Shown here piece by piece: positions 1-7,352 of a DNA stretch of 9,771 nucleotides. The notes below the pieces were generated by a model. The model saw only the letters and a program-made list of their open reading frames with translations, ran no database searches and had not been told where the DNA came from. Location of the stretch: the NCBI GenBank assembly GCA_031282095.1, contig JAITEJ010000093.1:1-9771 (forward strand). The letters are read 5' to 3'. This stretch comes from Clostridiales bacterium (lineage in GTDB: Bacteria; Bacillota_A; Clostridia; Christensenellales; CAG-917). A program made the translations under genes and the position numbers. Every line of letters starts with the position of its first letter. Within the stretch, counting starts at the first letter, position 1.

Positions 1-294
1 AAGCTGATTAAAGAGGAAATTCCCTACGGAATAGGCGTAGTCGTGACTAATTTCCGGCTGAGGGATGACAAACCCATATACGATGTGAGCGCAGATATAG
101 TTTGCGACCGCAAAAATCATAAGGCCGTCATAATCGGAAAGGGCGGTTCCATGCTGAAGAAGATAGCTACCGAAGCGCGGGAAGATATGGAAGAAATGCT
201 GGATACGAAAGTGTTTCTGACACTGTACGTAAAAGCCGACGAGGGTTGGCGGGACAACGCGTATCTGCTGAACGAGCTGGGCTACGGAGAATGA
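1..294 (+). CDS. era: GTPase Era, C-terminal KH-domain fragment (5' end outside window)
   Basis: The reading frame is open from base 1 to the TGA at 292-294, so this is the C-terminal 97 residues of a longer protein. Era is a Ras-like GTPase that binds the 3' end of 16S rRNA through a C-terminal type II KH domain and assists 30S subunit assembly. Visible hallmarks are EEIPYGIGV at the start of the fragment, the KH loop IIGKGGSMLKKI (GKGG as the GxxG RNA-binding loop), and the typical end WRDNAYLLNELGYGE. The G domain is not in the window. recO follows 51 bases downstream, the usual order in Firmicutes, so the two are probably co-transcribed. The GTG at 43 is internal and is not the true start. 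Confidence 0.95.
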   Translation, partial: KLIKEEIPYGIGVVVTNFRLRDDKPIYDVSADIVCDRKNHKAVIIGKGGSMLKKIATEAREDMEEMLDTKVFLTLYVKADEGWRDNAYLLNELGYGE

Positions 295-345
295 CAAAAG
301 ACGGTACGGGGACGGTTATTTTTGATGTACGATCGGTATATATAA

Positions 346-1065
346 GTGGATAATATAAAGCTCAACGCTCTTTGTGTTCGGGCTACGGACTACGGAGAAA
401 GCGACAAGATAATAACTCTCGTGTCCGCCGAAGCGGGAAAAGTCGGCGTTTACGCGCGCAGCGTGAAAAAGCCGCAGGCGCGTCTGAAACATGCCGCGTC
501 GCCGTTCTGCTTCGGCGAATACATGATGGCGCAAGGCAAGGGCGGACGGTTGATTCTCGTCGACTACACCGAAAAGAGTTCGTTTTTCGGACTTGCCAAC
601 GGGATCATCCGATATTACGCGGGGTTCACGGTGTTGGAAACGACGGAAAAGCTTTTTGCGGAAGCGAGCAATGTTCCGCTTTTGAGGGCCGCTCTTACGG
701 CGTTGACCACGCTTGATTACGGCGGGGACGAGGACGGCGCACTGCTTAAATTTATGCTTGCCGCCCTCTCTTCGACCGGCTATTCCTTAAATTTCGACGT
801 CTGCGCGTCCTGTTCCGCGGAGCTTAACGGGGATGCGTTTTTTGATTTTGGGTCGGGAACGGTGTGCGGATTATGCCGCCCTAAAGAAGGATTATCGTTA
901 AGCGCGGGGGCGCTGTCCGCGTTGAGAGGCGCTCAAACTGCCTCTCTCGCGCCGGAACATCCTTATAACGGCGAAGCGTTGGAGCTTATCTTTATGATTG
1001 CGGCGAGACTCACCGGCATAAAGATGAATTCGGCAAGAGAGTATCTAAATCTGAAACGCGGATAG
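346..1065 (+). CDS. recO: DNA repair protein RecO
   Basis: This 239-residue protein matches the RecO family in length and layout. RecO works with RecR to load RecA onto SSB-coated single-stranded DNA and anneals complementary strands in the RecF pathway. The N-terminal OB-fold region begins with LCVRATDYGESDKIITL, the family's typical opening. The helical C-terminal part carries the zinc site C153-x2-C156 and C174-x2-C177, which many Gram-positive RecO proteins keep. The GTG start at 346 directly follows an in-frame TAA (343-345), so the protein cannot begin further upstream. No later start would keep the conserved opening. No convincing Shine-Dalgarno sequence precedes it, so translation may depend on era upstream. 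A hexapeptide frame (ATG 325 to TAA 345) abuts the start, but I see no function for it. Confidence 0.93.
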   Translation: MDNIKLNALCVRATDYGESDKIITLVSAEAGKVGVYARSVKKPQARLKHAASPFCFGEYMMAQGKGGRLILVDYTEKSSFFGLANGIIRYYAGFTVLETTEKLFAEASNVPLLRAALTALTTLDYGGDEDGALLKFMLAALSSTGYSLNFDVCASCSAELNGDAFFDFGSGTVCGLCRPKEGLSLSAGALSALRGAQTASLAPEHPYNGEALELIFMIAARLTGIKMNSAREYLNLKRG

Positions 1066-1089
1066 TCCGGGAATATACCTGTCGTAAAA

Positions 1090-1115
1090 CGCGCGAAAGG
1101 CTTAAAGCCTGCGCG
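1090..1115 (+). promoter_or_regulatory. Stem-loop just upstream of the Shine-Dalgarno sequence of the giant gene
   Basis: Bases 1090-1094 pair with 1111-1115 (CGCGC/GCGCG) and bases 1098-1102 pair with 1106-1110 (AGGCT/AGCCT). The loop is 3 bases (TAA) and a 3-base bulge lies on the left side. The stem ends directly against the strong ribosome binding site AGGGGAG (1116-1122), which sits 5 bases before the ATG at 1128. No T-run follows, so it is not a classical terminator. It could limit or protect initiation at the giant gene, or mark the recO mRNA end. The pairing is seen in the sequence; the function is inferred. Confidence 0.45.
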
Positions 1116-1127
1116 AGGGGAGATCAT

Positions 1128-4100
1128 ATGAAGAAAATAATCAGAAGTTTAACCTTAGTGTTGCTTATCACGGCGTGCGCGGCGTTCCTTTTCGCTTGCA
1201 ACACCGACGCGGACTATATCGATTTGACTGAGGTGTATAAAAACGCCGGAGACAAGAGTTATTTCACCGCCAAGCAGTATGTTAAGCTACCCGCCAACGT
1301 TCAGGTCATGACGCTGTCTATGACGGGAGACGCCGCGAACAGCCAGCTTACCGAATACAATTACTATTTATACCGTACAAATCAAACCGGGTATATCGAC
1401 TTTGCGGACGGTTTTGTCCTTACCAAAGCCGAGGGATCCGCTAAGATCGGGCGTTATTACGGCTTTTACAAAGCCGAGGCGAACGACGTCACCGTAGAAG
1501 TCAAATACGAAAAAATTTATTTTAAATATAATCTCATCGTAGCTCAGGACAGTGACAACCTCATTACGGTTTTCGATACCGACGGCAACATCAAATTACA
1601 ACAGGTTAAGGATGCGCCGAACGGCTTTTTCAATCCGAGTTCGTCAAGTTATTACACAAATTCCGCCTATTCTCTCGACAAATATGTGTCCGTGCTGTCT
1701 CCGAAATACGTAGGTTATACGCGCGATTCGGTGACGCACGTATTCTCCGTCGCATCCGGCGCGGAGGTCGTAAGCTTAAGGAACGTCGAAATTGCCAACA
1801 TTCGCATATATGACGACTATATGTTCGTTAAGTCTACCGTCAACAGCAAGGATAATGTGTCCTTCGTCAAATTGTCGGATTCCGAACGCGTTACGTCAAT
1901 TCCTAAGAGCGGTAACGGATGGTTTGAGGAATTCACGAGTACTGCGACCGATAAGCTTGTAGTGAGCTACTTGGGCGGCGCTCGTTTCTTTATATTGCGT
2001 CAAACGAACGGCGCCGACGATAATTACACCTATATTGATCAAAACGATGCAAAGTTCATCGCTGAAATGTGGTTCTACGATGCGGAAAAAGACTCGCGCA
2101 CCCGCTATAACGGCAATATAATTCCCACGACAGGCATCTTTACGCTTGCGGATGCGGCTGATATAGAGATAGACCTGAAAGGGTTCTTAAAAAATCCCGC
2201 TTACGGATATGTCGGTTCGGCATTCGTGGTGAATAATGACAAAACCGCCTACTTTGATCAGCTGATAGTGGACCGCGATTTGAATGTAGCGGCGTCGCTC
2301 ACAAATACGATAGGATACGCCGGCGACGAGAAATCGGACAGCGTCCGCGATCTCGCGCTGGTATATAACAACGGATACGGCGTGCCGGGGCATATGTTCT
2401 CCGAGGGCGACATTCGCGTTTATGACCGCTACGGGAACGTCGTAAAGACGTTTTCCGAGCATAAGTTTTTCTCCGCGAAAGTGTCCCGCGATTTCGTCAT
2501 AGCCGGAGTCAGGTTTTACGATGAAAACGGAAAGAAAACCGCTTTGAAGTACGGAATGTACGATATGACGGGAAATGCCGTTTTACCTTGCGAATATGAT
2601 GAGATAACGGAATTTTCAGGCAATTATGCGCTGGCAATTAAAATCACGCCGGCGCATAAGGACGCCAACGGCGTTGACGTGGAGGCAAGCTACGACTATA
2701 CGCTGGTCGATTTCAAGGGCAATAAAATATCTGCAAACGCCGATACTTGGGGCAATATTGCAGGCAGCGACAACAGCATCGCCGGCAATATCGCGTGGAC
2801 GTCCGGCGGTACGGGAAAGCCGATATATTTCGGCGGCGTGTATGTCTACAAAATCACCGATGGTGAAGAAAATTATTACAGCATAAGAAACTTTAATCCC
2901 GACTCCGACAGTTCAGGATTGCTTTTCTCTACGGGCATCCCGGAAGAAGCCGAACACAAAACCTTTAGAAGCGTAACCTTGATAAGGAGCAATTTGTCGC
3001 TCACGGGCGATTTATCCGCGCAGTATCCCGAAAAATTGTTCGCCGCGACGCAAAACGAGTCCGGCGGTCAGTGGACACTTTGGACGTTGACGGCGGGGAC
3101 GGCTTCCGGAGTGGCGCCTGTCCCTGTCTTCGCGGGCACCGCTCCGTCTGCGAGCTTTTTCAACGATTTGGAGTTTACGCAAATAGAAATCATTATAATG
3201 GCGATTATAGTTGCTGTAATAGGCATTTTACTTTTGGTTCTTGTCATATTGATCTTAGCGCAAAGAAAGAGAACGGCGGCAAGAAAGGCTGCGGTTAAAG
3301 CCGAGAGAGACTTAGCCGGGGGCTTTAACGCCGCCGTGCCGGCTGCCGGTGCCGCCTATGCGACGGACGGGGGAGAAAAATCGGAAATGTCGGCGGCAGT
3401 CTACGGAAAGGAAAAAAAGAAAAAAGCGAAATCTGCGACAGGTGCGGAAAAACGCGCCGAAATCAAAAAGGAAAAGGAAGAAAGAAAAACAGCCGAAAAG
3501 GAACGTTACGCAAAGGCAAGAGAAAGAAAACTGGCCGAGGAAAAGGCAAAAGCCGCCGCGACAGACGCCGAACGCTCCGAGGAAGTTTTAAGACGCGAAC
3601 GCATAAGACAGGAAGAGCAAAAAGCGGATATGGAAAAACGCGCCGGCAAAAAAGCCGAAAAGGAAAAGAAATATTCCGCTAAAAAAATGAAAGGAACGGA
3701 TAACTTTGAGACAGAGGAATCAGTTCCGACAGAGTCGGTCGCTTTTGCGGAGTCGTTGAATCCCGCCGATGAAACCGTTAGAATTGCCGCACCGGGAAAA
3801 GAAGCCCCCGAGATTGTTTCTGCGGAGAAAGACGATTATTCCGTTGAGGAAGTTATTTCGGTAAAAGGGGACACCCTTTCGGGAGAAACGCTCACTGAAG
3901 CACCTTTCGCGGTAAAAGAAGAAGTTACCGTTAAAAAAGTTATCGCAGCAAATCAAGAAACCTTTGCCGAGAAAACCGCAGAAATAAACTCAGTGATACA
4001 AGAAAAAGCGCCCGCCGCATATATTGACGTTACAGAAAAAGAAACGTTTGCAGAAAAATTTCACGAAGAAGAAAACGTCACGGAAAAAGAGAAAACGCCC

Positions 4101-5867
4101 GTGGCGTATGATGCCGTTACGGTTGAAGAAAAATCCGCCGAAGAAGTTATTATAACGGATGAAGAAAACCTTATTGAAGAGGTCGTCGCAAAAGAAGAAA
4201 CGCCCGTGGCGTATGATGCCGTTACGGTTAAAGAAACATCCGCCGAAGAAGCCTCCGCGAAAGAAAATGTAATTGCAACGGAAGAAGAAACGCCTTTCGC
4301 GAATACTGCCGCCGCAGAAGAAAAAACTCCCGCCGGAGAGTCCTCCGCGAGAGAATACACGACTGCGCCGACAGAGAAAACGACTGTTACGGATATTGCC
4401 GCCGCAGAAGAAGAGGTCGGTGAACAGGTCGTTATAACGGATAAAGAAAACATTGGCGAAGAGGTTATTGCAAAAGAAGAGGAAAACCCCGCCGAAGATA
4501 TTGCCGAATATATTCCCGCCCCTATATATGCGGAGCAGGTTTTCGTTTGGGAAAATATCCCTGAAGTTGACGACGGCAGTCCTGACAACGGATTCGTTTG
4601 GGTTGAATATGTGCCGGATTTTCCCGACATCGAAAGCAGTGAAGAAGAGGTGTATATCCCTGAGTTCAGCGGAGAACAAGACGACCTTGCAGATATAGGC
4701 GCGGATATTGCCTCTTATGCAAATTATGAGGTGTCTTCCGAGGACATTTCCGATGCGAATAACCCGAAATCATATCAAGCCGGATATATATATGTTAAAA
4801 CCCGTAACGGTAAATACGGACAATTCGTAGATCCGAATTCACCCTCGTTAAGGATAGATGAGAAAGGCGAATATTATTTAATTGACACTGCATCCTCATC
4901 TGTTACGCCCGTTGAAAGCAAATCTGCCGTAGCGCCCGTTATAAACAAACCGGTCACGGTATCCGCAAACAAACAGATCACGACATCCTCCGTGAACAAA
5001 ACTGCCGCGGCGCCCGTTGCACCCGTTGCAAGCAAGTCCGCCGCAGCTCCCGTCTCGCCCGTTGCAAGCAAGTCCGCCGCAGCGCCCGCCTCACCCGCCG
5101 CAAGCAAGTCCGCCGCAACTCCCGCCTCGCCCGTTGCAAGCAAGTCCGCCGCAACTCCCGCCTCACCCGCCGCAAGCAAGTCCGCCGCAGCACTTGTAAC
5201 AAACAAGACTGACACGGTTCCCGCCGCGTCCGCCCCAATTCCTGTGCATGCAGCAAACAATTCCGCATTAGGATCTATTGCGCCGGTCACGAATACGCCG
5301 GTTAAAGCATCCGTTGCAAGTAAACCCATTACAGCATCATCCGCGTCCGTTGCAGCTAAATCCGCCGCACCAACGGCAGGCAAGATCGCCGCATCGTCGC
5401 CCTTAACTCCGTTTAAAGACAGCATAAAGATAACCCCCGCTGCGGTTGTCCGAACCAATATAGCAACAGGCAACACCGAGGTGAACGCGTCCGAAACGAA
5501 GGAACTATCCAGGGTGAACAAACACGCCGAGAAAGGTATGGTCGTTGAAAAACCCGCGGTTACGTCGGTACGAATTCCCGGAGAAAAAGGTATGACTACT
5601 CAAACGGTTATTCCCGCGGATATGCTGACATCACGTTCACACGTCAAAAAAGCCGATGCGCAAAAAGGTTTGCCTGCGGGAACGAGACTGAGAGTCAGCG
5701 CCGCTCCGTTAGGCGAAAGATTCGTCGGTATCGATCCCGGACCGCATAAGTATATCTGTGAATTCTGCGGCACAATCAATAATGAGGAAGATGAGGATTG
5801 TGTAACCTGCGGAAAAAATCGCGTACAAATGGCGCTGCTCATCGTAAGAAGAAAGATGATGCGGTAA
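1128..5867 (+). CDS. Giant mosaic membrane protein: lipobox, WG-like extracellular domain, TM helix, coiled coil, low-complexity repeats, C-terminal zinc ribbon
   Basis: I do not recognise this 1579-residue protein as a named family. The ATG has a strong ribosome binding site 5 bases upstream. Residues 1-23 are a signal peptide ending in the lipobox L21-F-A-C24. Residues about 25-685 look globular, rich in aromatic and Gly/Asp turns, with a WG-repeat-like stretch near 475-505 (YGMYDMTGNAVLPCEYDEI). Residues 688-711 are one strong transmembrane helix followed by RKRTAARKAAVKAE, so the positive-inside rule puts the rest in the cytoplasm. Residues about 761-860 are almost all Lys, Glu, Arg and Ala, a likely coiled coil or single alpha-helix. 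Residues about 862-1200 are Glu-rich with imperfect 35-residue repeats. Residues about 1215-1256 (YVKTRNGKYGQFVDP) may fold. Residues about 1258-1420 are Ala/Pro/Ser/Lys-rich with 12-residue repeats. C1544-x2-C1547-x10-C1558-x2-C1561 is a zinc ribbon. Having both a lipobox and a TM helix is unusual. A role in envelope sensing or scaffolding is inference. Confidence 0.9.
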   Translation: MKKIIRSLTLVLLITACAAFLFACNTDADYIDLTEVYKNAGDKSYFTAKQYVKLPANVQVMTLSMTGDAANSQLTEYNYYLYRTNQTGYIDFADGFVLTKAEGSAKIGRYYGFYKAEANDVTVEVKYEKIYFKYNLIVAQDSDNLITVFDTDGNIKLQQVKDAPNGFFNPSSSSYYTNSAYSLDKYVSVLSPKYVGYTRDSVTHVFSVASGAEVVSLRNVEIANIRIYDDYMFVKSTVNSKDNVSFVKLSDSERVTSIPKSGNGWFEEFTSTATDKLVVSYLGGARFFILRQTNGADDNYTYIDQNDAKFIAEMWFYDAEKDSRTRYNGNIIPTTGIFTLADAADIEIDLKGFLKNPAYGYVGSAFVVNNDKTAYFDQLIVDRDLNVAASLTNTIGYAGDEKSDSVRDLALVYNNGYGVPGHMFSEGDIRVYDRYGNVVKTFSEHKFFSAKVSRDFVIAGVRFYDENGKKTALKYGMYDMTGNAVLPCEYDEITEFSGNYALAIKITPAHKDANGVDVEASYDYTLVDFKGNKISANADTWGNIAGSDNSIAGNIAWTSGGTGKPIYFGGVYVYKITDGEENYYSIRNFNPDSDSSGLLFSTGIPEEAEHKTFRSVTLIRSNLSLTGDLSAQYPEKLFAATQNESGGQWTLWTLTAGTASGVAPVPVFAGTAPSASFFNDLEFTQIEIIIMAIIVAVIGILLLVLVILILAQRKRTAARKAAVKAERDLAGGFNAAVPAAGAAYATDGGEKSEMSAAVYGKEKKKKAKSATGAEKRAEIKKEKEERKTAEKERYAKARERKLAEEKAKAAATDAERSEEVLRRERIRQEEQKADMEKRAGKKAEKEKKYSAKKMKGTDNFETEESVPTESVAFAESLNPADETVRIAAPGKEAPEIVSAEKDDYSVEEVISVKGDTLSGETLTEAPFAVKEEVTVKKVIAANQETFAEKTAEINSVIQEKAPAAYIDVTEKETFAEKFHEEENVTEKEKTPVAYDAVTVEEKSAEEVIITDEENLIEEVVAKEETPVAYDAVTVKETSAEEASAKENVIATEEETPFANTAAAEEKTPAGESSAREYTTAPTEKTTVTDIAAAEEEVGEQVVITDKENIGEEVIAKEEENPAEDIAEYIPAPIYAEQVFVWENIPEVDDGSPDNGFVWVEYVPDFPDIESSEEEVYIPEFSGEQDDLADIGADIASYANYEVSSEDISDANNPKSYQAGYIYVKTRNGKYGQFVDPNSPSLRIDEKGEYYLIDTASSSVTPVESKSAVAPVINKPVTVSANKQITTSSVNKTAAAPVAPVASKSAAAPVSPVASKSAAAPASPAASKSAATPASPVASKSAATPASPAASKSAAALVTNKTDTVPAASAPIPVHAANNSALGSIAPVTNTPVKASVASKPITASSASVAAKSAAPTAGKIAASSPLTPFKDSIKITPAAVVRTNIATGNTEVNASETKELSRVNKHAEKGMVVEKPAVTSVRIPGEKGMTTQTVIPADMLTSRSHVKKADAQKGLPAGTRLRVSAAPLGERFVGIDPGPHKYICEFCGTINNEEDEDCVTCGKNRVQMALLIVRRKMMR
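4098..4307 (+). repeat. Imperfect 105-bp (35-codon) duplication within the Glu-rich region
   Basis: Bases from 4098 and from 4203 begin near-identical stretches encoding PVAYDAVTVEEKSAEE and PVAYDAVTVKETSAEE. The first 33 bases match almost exactly and the offset is 105 bases. A third, more diverged unit begins near 4293 (PFANTAAAEEKTPAGE). The repeats keep the reading frame and vary in Glu/Lys content, typical of low-complexity linkers that grow by slipped or unequal recombination. Confidence 0.8.
5025..5204 (+). repeat. Five 36-bp in-frame tandem repeats encoding 12-residue VASKSAAAPxSP units
   Basis: Units begin at 5025, 5061, 5097, 5133 and 5169, the last diverging after about 23 bases. 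Each encodes (V/A)ASKSAA(A/T)P(V/A)SP. Units differ by only a few substitutions (GTT/GCC, GCT/ACT, TCG/TCA). The array lies in the Ala/Pro-rich cytoplasmic linker. A 36-bp unit keeps frame, so copy number could change between strains without disrupting the protein. The related phrases VASKPITAS and VAAKSAAP further downstream suggest an older, eroded extension. Confidence 0.92.
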
Positions 5868-5988
5868 ATTCCGAGCATTTTTTGCATCATACGTCAATCC
5901 GGCGAAACGTACTTTTGCGTTTATATGCCCGACTCGGAAATAAACGAGACTCGTGCGGAAATCAGTTATACGCATACTATCGCACATT

Positions 5989-6024
5989 GTGAGAAATTTT
6001 TGGCGTGTGGTAAAAATTTTTCAC
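5989..6024. promoter_or_regulatory. Stem-loop, 13 bp with 10-base loop, downstream of the giant gene
   Basis: The left arm 5989-6001 (GTGAGAAATTTTT) pairs with the right arm 6012-6024 (AAAAATTTTTCAC) with one G-T pair and no mismatch. The loop is GGCGTGTGGT. It lies 121 bases after the giant gene's stop codon. The stem is mostly A/T and no T-run follows the right arm, so it is a poor rho-independent terminator. It could instead be a transcript-end stabiliser or protein-binding site. The pairing is clear; the role is unknown. Confidence 0.5.
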
Positions 6025-6041
6025 CGGACAGCGCAAACAAA

Positions 6042-6067
6042 AGACTAAACGGAAAGAATCTTAGTCT
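6042..6067. promoter_or_regulatory. Stem-loop, 7 bp with 12-base loop, before the GLUG pseudogene
   Basis: AGACTAA at 6042-6048 pairs perfectly with TTAGTCT at 6061-6067. It follows the larger stem-loop by 17 bases and precedes the first recognisable codons of the decayed surface-protein gene by 19 bases. The short stem could be chance; I list it because two inverted repeats fall in 80 bases of otherwise empty sequence. Confidence 0.3.
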
Positions 6068-6086
6068 ATAGGAAAACACATCGAAT

Positions 6087-7113
6087 ATGTACGCCGTCGC
6101 TCCGGCGCAAGACGGCGTATCTTTCGCAATCGGCGTAACCGATGCCGATAACGTGGGCGCACTAACCGCGACGGAGTTATATTGAGGCGCGGTATAACGC
6201 TCAAAAACAGAACGAGTTATCAAATAGACACTGTTTCCATCAGAGGAAAGGATCGGAACAACTATGATTTCAACGCCGACGCAATAATACAAATCGACAA
6301 TGCCGAAGCAGTTACTTTTACAGCGTAACAGAAATCTTATAAAATACTAACCGCGGATATAGATTTAAGCGGCGCGCAGCGAACGCCGATTGCAAATGAC
6401 AGCTTCATTCTTTGACGGCAACGGGTTTTCCGTAAACAATTTCAGAATTGGGGCAGATATATTTTCAGCAGGATTGTTCACGGGAAATGCATGTATAACC
6501 GAAAACCTCAGCATTCGGCAACCTTTGCATATTCATAAACGTAACAAGTGATTCGTATGGATTATGCGTGCGGATTGCTCGGATATAGTAAGGCGGCATA
6601 ATATCCGACAGTTACGCAACCTGCAACGTTAGCAAAACGGAAAATGCTTATGTCGGCGGTTTGGTCTAATTAGACTACGGAGCTATGTCAAACAATTAAG
6701 CAACTTGCGGCATTAGTGCAACGGACATTCATCCGCATATATCGGCGGATTGGTCGGAAGCAACTAAGAAAATATATCAAACAGTTTCGCAACTTGCGGC
6801 ATTAGTGCAACGGATATTCGTCCGCATATGTCTACAGATTGGTCAGAAGCAACTAAGAAAATATATCAAACAGTTTCGCAATCGGCGGCATTAGTGTAAC
6901 GGACATTCGTCCGCATATGTCTACAGATTGGTCGGAAGCAACTAAAAAAATATATCAAACAGTTTCGCAATCGGCGACTTTAGCAAAACAGACAATTCAT
7001 CCGCATATATCGGCGGGTTGGTCGGACATAACAGCTATAGTGGAATCATATCAAACAGTTATGTAAATATGATACGTAATAAAGGTTTAGTAAGCGATTT
7101 GGGTCCGCATTAA
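6087..7113 (+). pseudogene. Decayed GLUG-motif surface-protein gene
   Basis: No frame stays open here, but three-frame reading on the + strand recovers a coherent protein. 6087-6185 reads GVTDADNVGALTATELY and then a stop. A second frame gives ILTADIDLSGAQRTPIAND. A third gives FDGNGFSVNNFRIGADIF followed by GLF. This is the usual lead-in of GLUG proteins (LtaDIDLsG..wtPIg...FdGnGhtIsn...GLFG). Then come units like AYVGGLV and AYIGGLVGHNSYSGIISNSY, the GLUG motif itself. The last unit is open to the TAA at 7111-7113. Known GLUG proteins are exported, often adhesin-like or right-handed repeat proteins. I see several frameshifts and in-frame stops and no signal peptide, so the 5' end is lost or unrecognisable. 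The family call rests on these motifs and is fairly secure; the native function is unknown. Confidence 0.8.
6570..7065 (+). repeat. Degenerate tandem array of six GLUG units, 86-90 bp each
   Basis: The anchor TTGGTCGG (Leu-Val-Gly of GGLVG) recurs at 6576, 6662, 6751, 6840, 6929 and 7019, giving periods of 86, 89, 89, 89 and 90. The intact unit is 90 bp, or 30 codons. The units beginning at 6662, 6751 and 6840 carry the same 1-base loss in the Asp-Asn-Ser region before the next GGLVG (GACATTC or GATATTC where the 6929 unit has GACAATTC). Units at 6751, 6840 and 6929 share the same TAA after GGAAGCAAC. Consecutive middle units are far more alike than the outer ones, so they were copied from each other. 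Confidence 0.88.
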
Positions 7114-7204
7114 AAAAATCCTCTGTTTTGAATTAACGAATTCGCCGTCCTGTACTGTAGAAATAAGTATTATCGCGCCTGCTTTGAAAAGCATTGTTTT
7201 GCGC

Positions 7205-7234
7205 TTGACTAAAACGATGAATATACGCTATAAT
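7205..7234 (+). promoter_or_regulatory. Consensus vegetative promoter for the flavin-binding gene
   Basis: TTGACT at 7205-7210 and a perfect TATAAT at 7229-7234 are separated by 18 bases. Transcription would begin near 7241, giving a leader of about 90 bases before the ATG at 7330. It lies beyond the end of the decayed GLUG gene and upstream of an intact gene, so it most likely drives that gene alone. Confidence 0.8.
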
Positions 7235-7308
7235 AAATAAAATTTTTAAGTGTAACAAAATAATCGCCATCGGTTATCCTTGAATCACGGCGTCGACAAC
7301 AGGACTAC

Positions 7309-7352
7309 GCGTGATACGGAGAAAACAATATGCGTGATACGGAGAAAACAAT
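7309..7352 (+). repeat. 23-bp-offset tandem duplication spanning the start codon
   Basis: A 21-base segment at 7309-7329 (GCGTGATACGGAG then AAAACAAT) recurs exactly at 7332-7352, separated by the two bases AT. The first copy supplies the ribosome binding site GGAG (7318-7321), 8 bases before the ATG at 7330. The second copy is the coding sequence for residues 2-7 and contains a second, internal GGAG. The offset of 23 is not a multiple of three, so the first copy is out of frame with the gene. Confidence 0.95.

Noticed and set aside
316..534. Minus-strand frame opposite the start of recO
   Set aside because: It overlaps the conserved RecO N-terminus and has no coding features of its own.
3990..4679. 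Long minus-strand open frames (also 4061-4630 and 4874-5521)
   Set aside because: They mirror the Glu-rich and Ala-rich repeats of the giant gene. Their products are low-complexity Phe/Arg- or Ala/Thr-rich, with no ribosome binding site or recognisable domain.
5798..5992. Separate small gene overlapping the end of the giant gene
   Set aside because: No ribosome binding site and it overlaps the conserved zinc ribbon; at most it is a shifted continuation, noted as a finding.
6664..6675. Perfect palindrome GTCTAATTAGAC as an operator
   Set aside because: It lies inside a decayed repeat unit with no promoter or gene nearby, so chance is the simplest explanation.
6087..7113. Stop-codon reassignment or programmed frameshifting to explain the GLUG region
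   Set aside because: Both TAA and TGA interrupt it and several indels are needed, whereas neighbouring genes use standard stops without readthrough. Ordinary decay is simpler.
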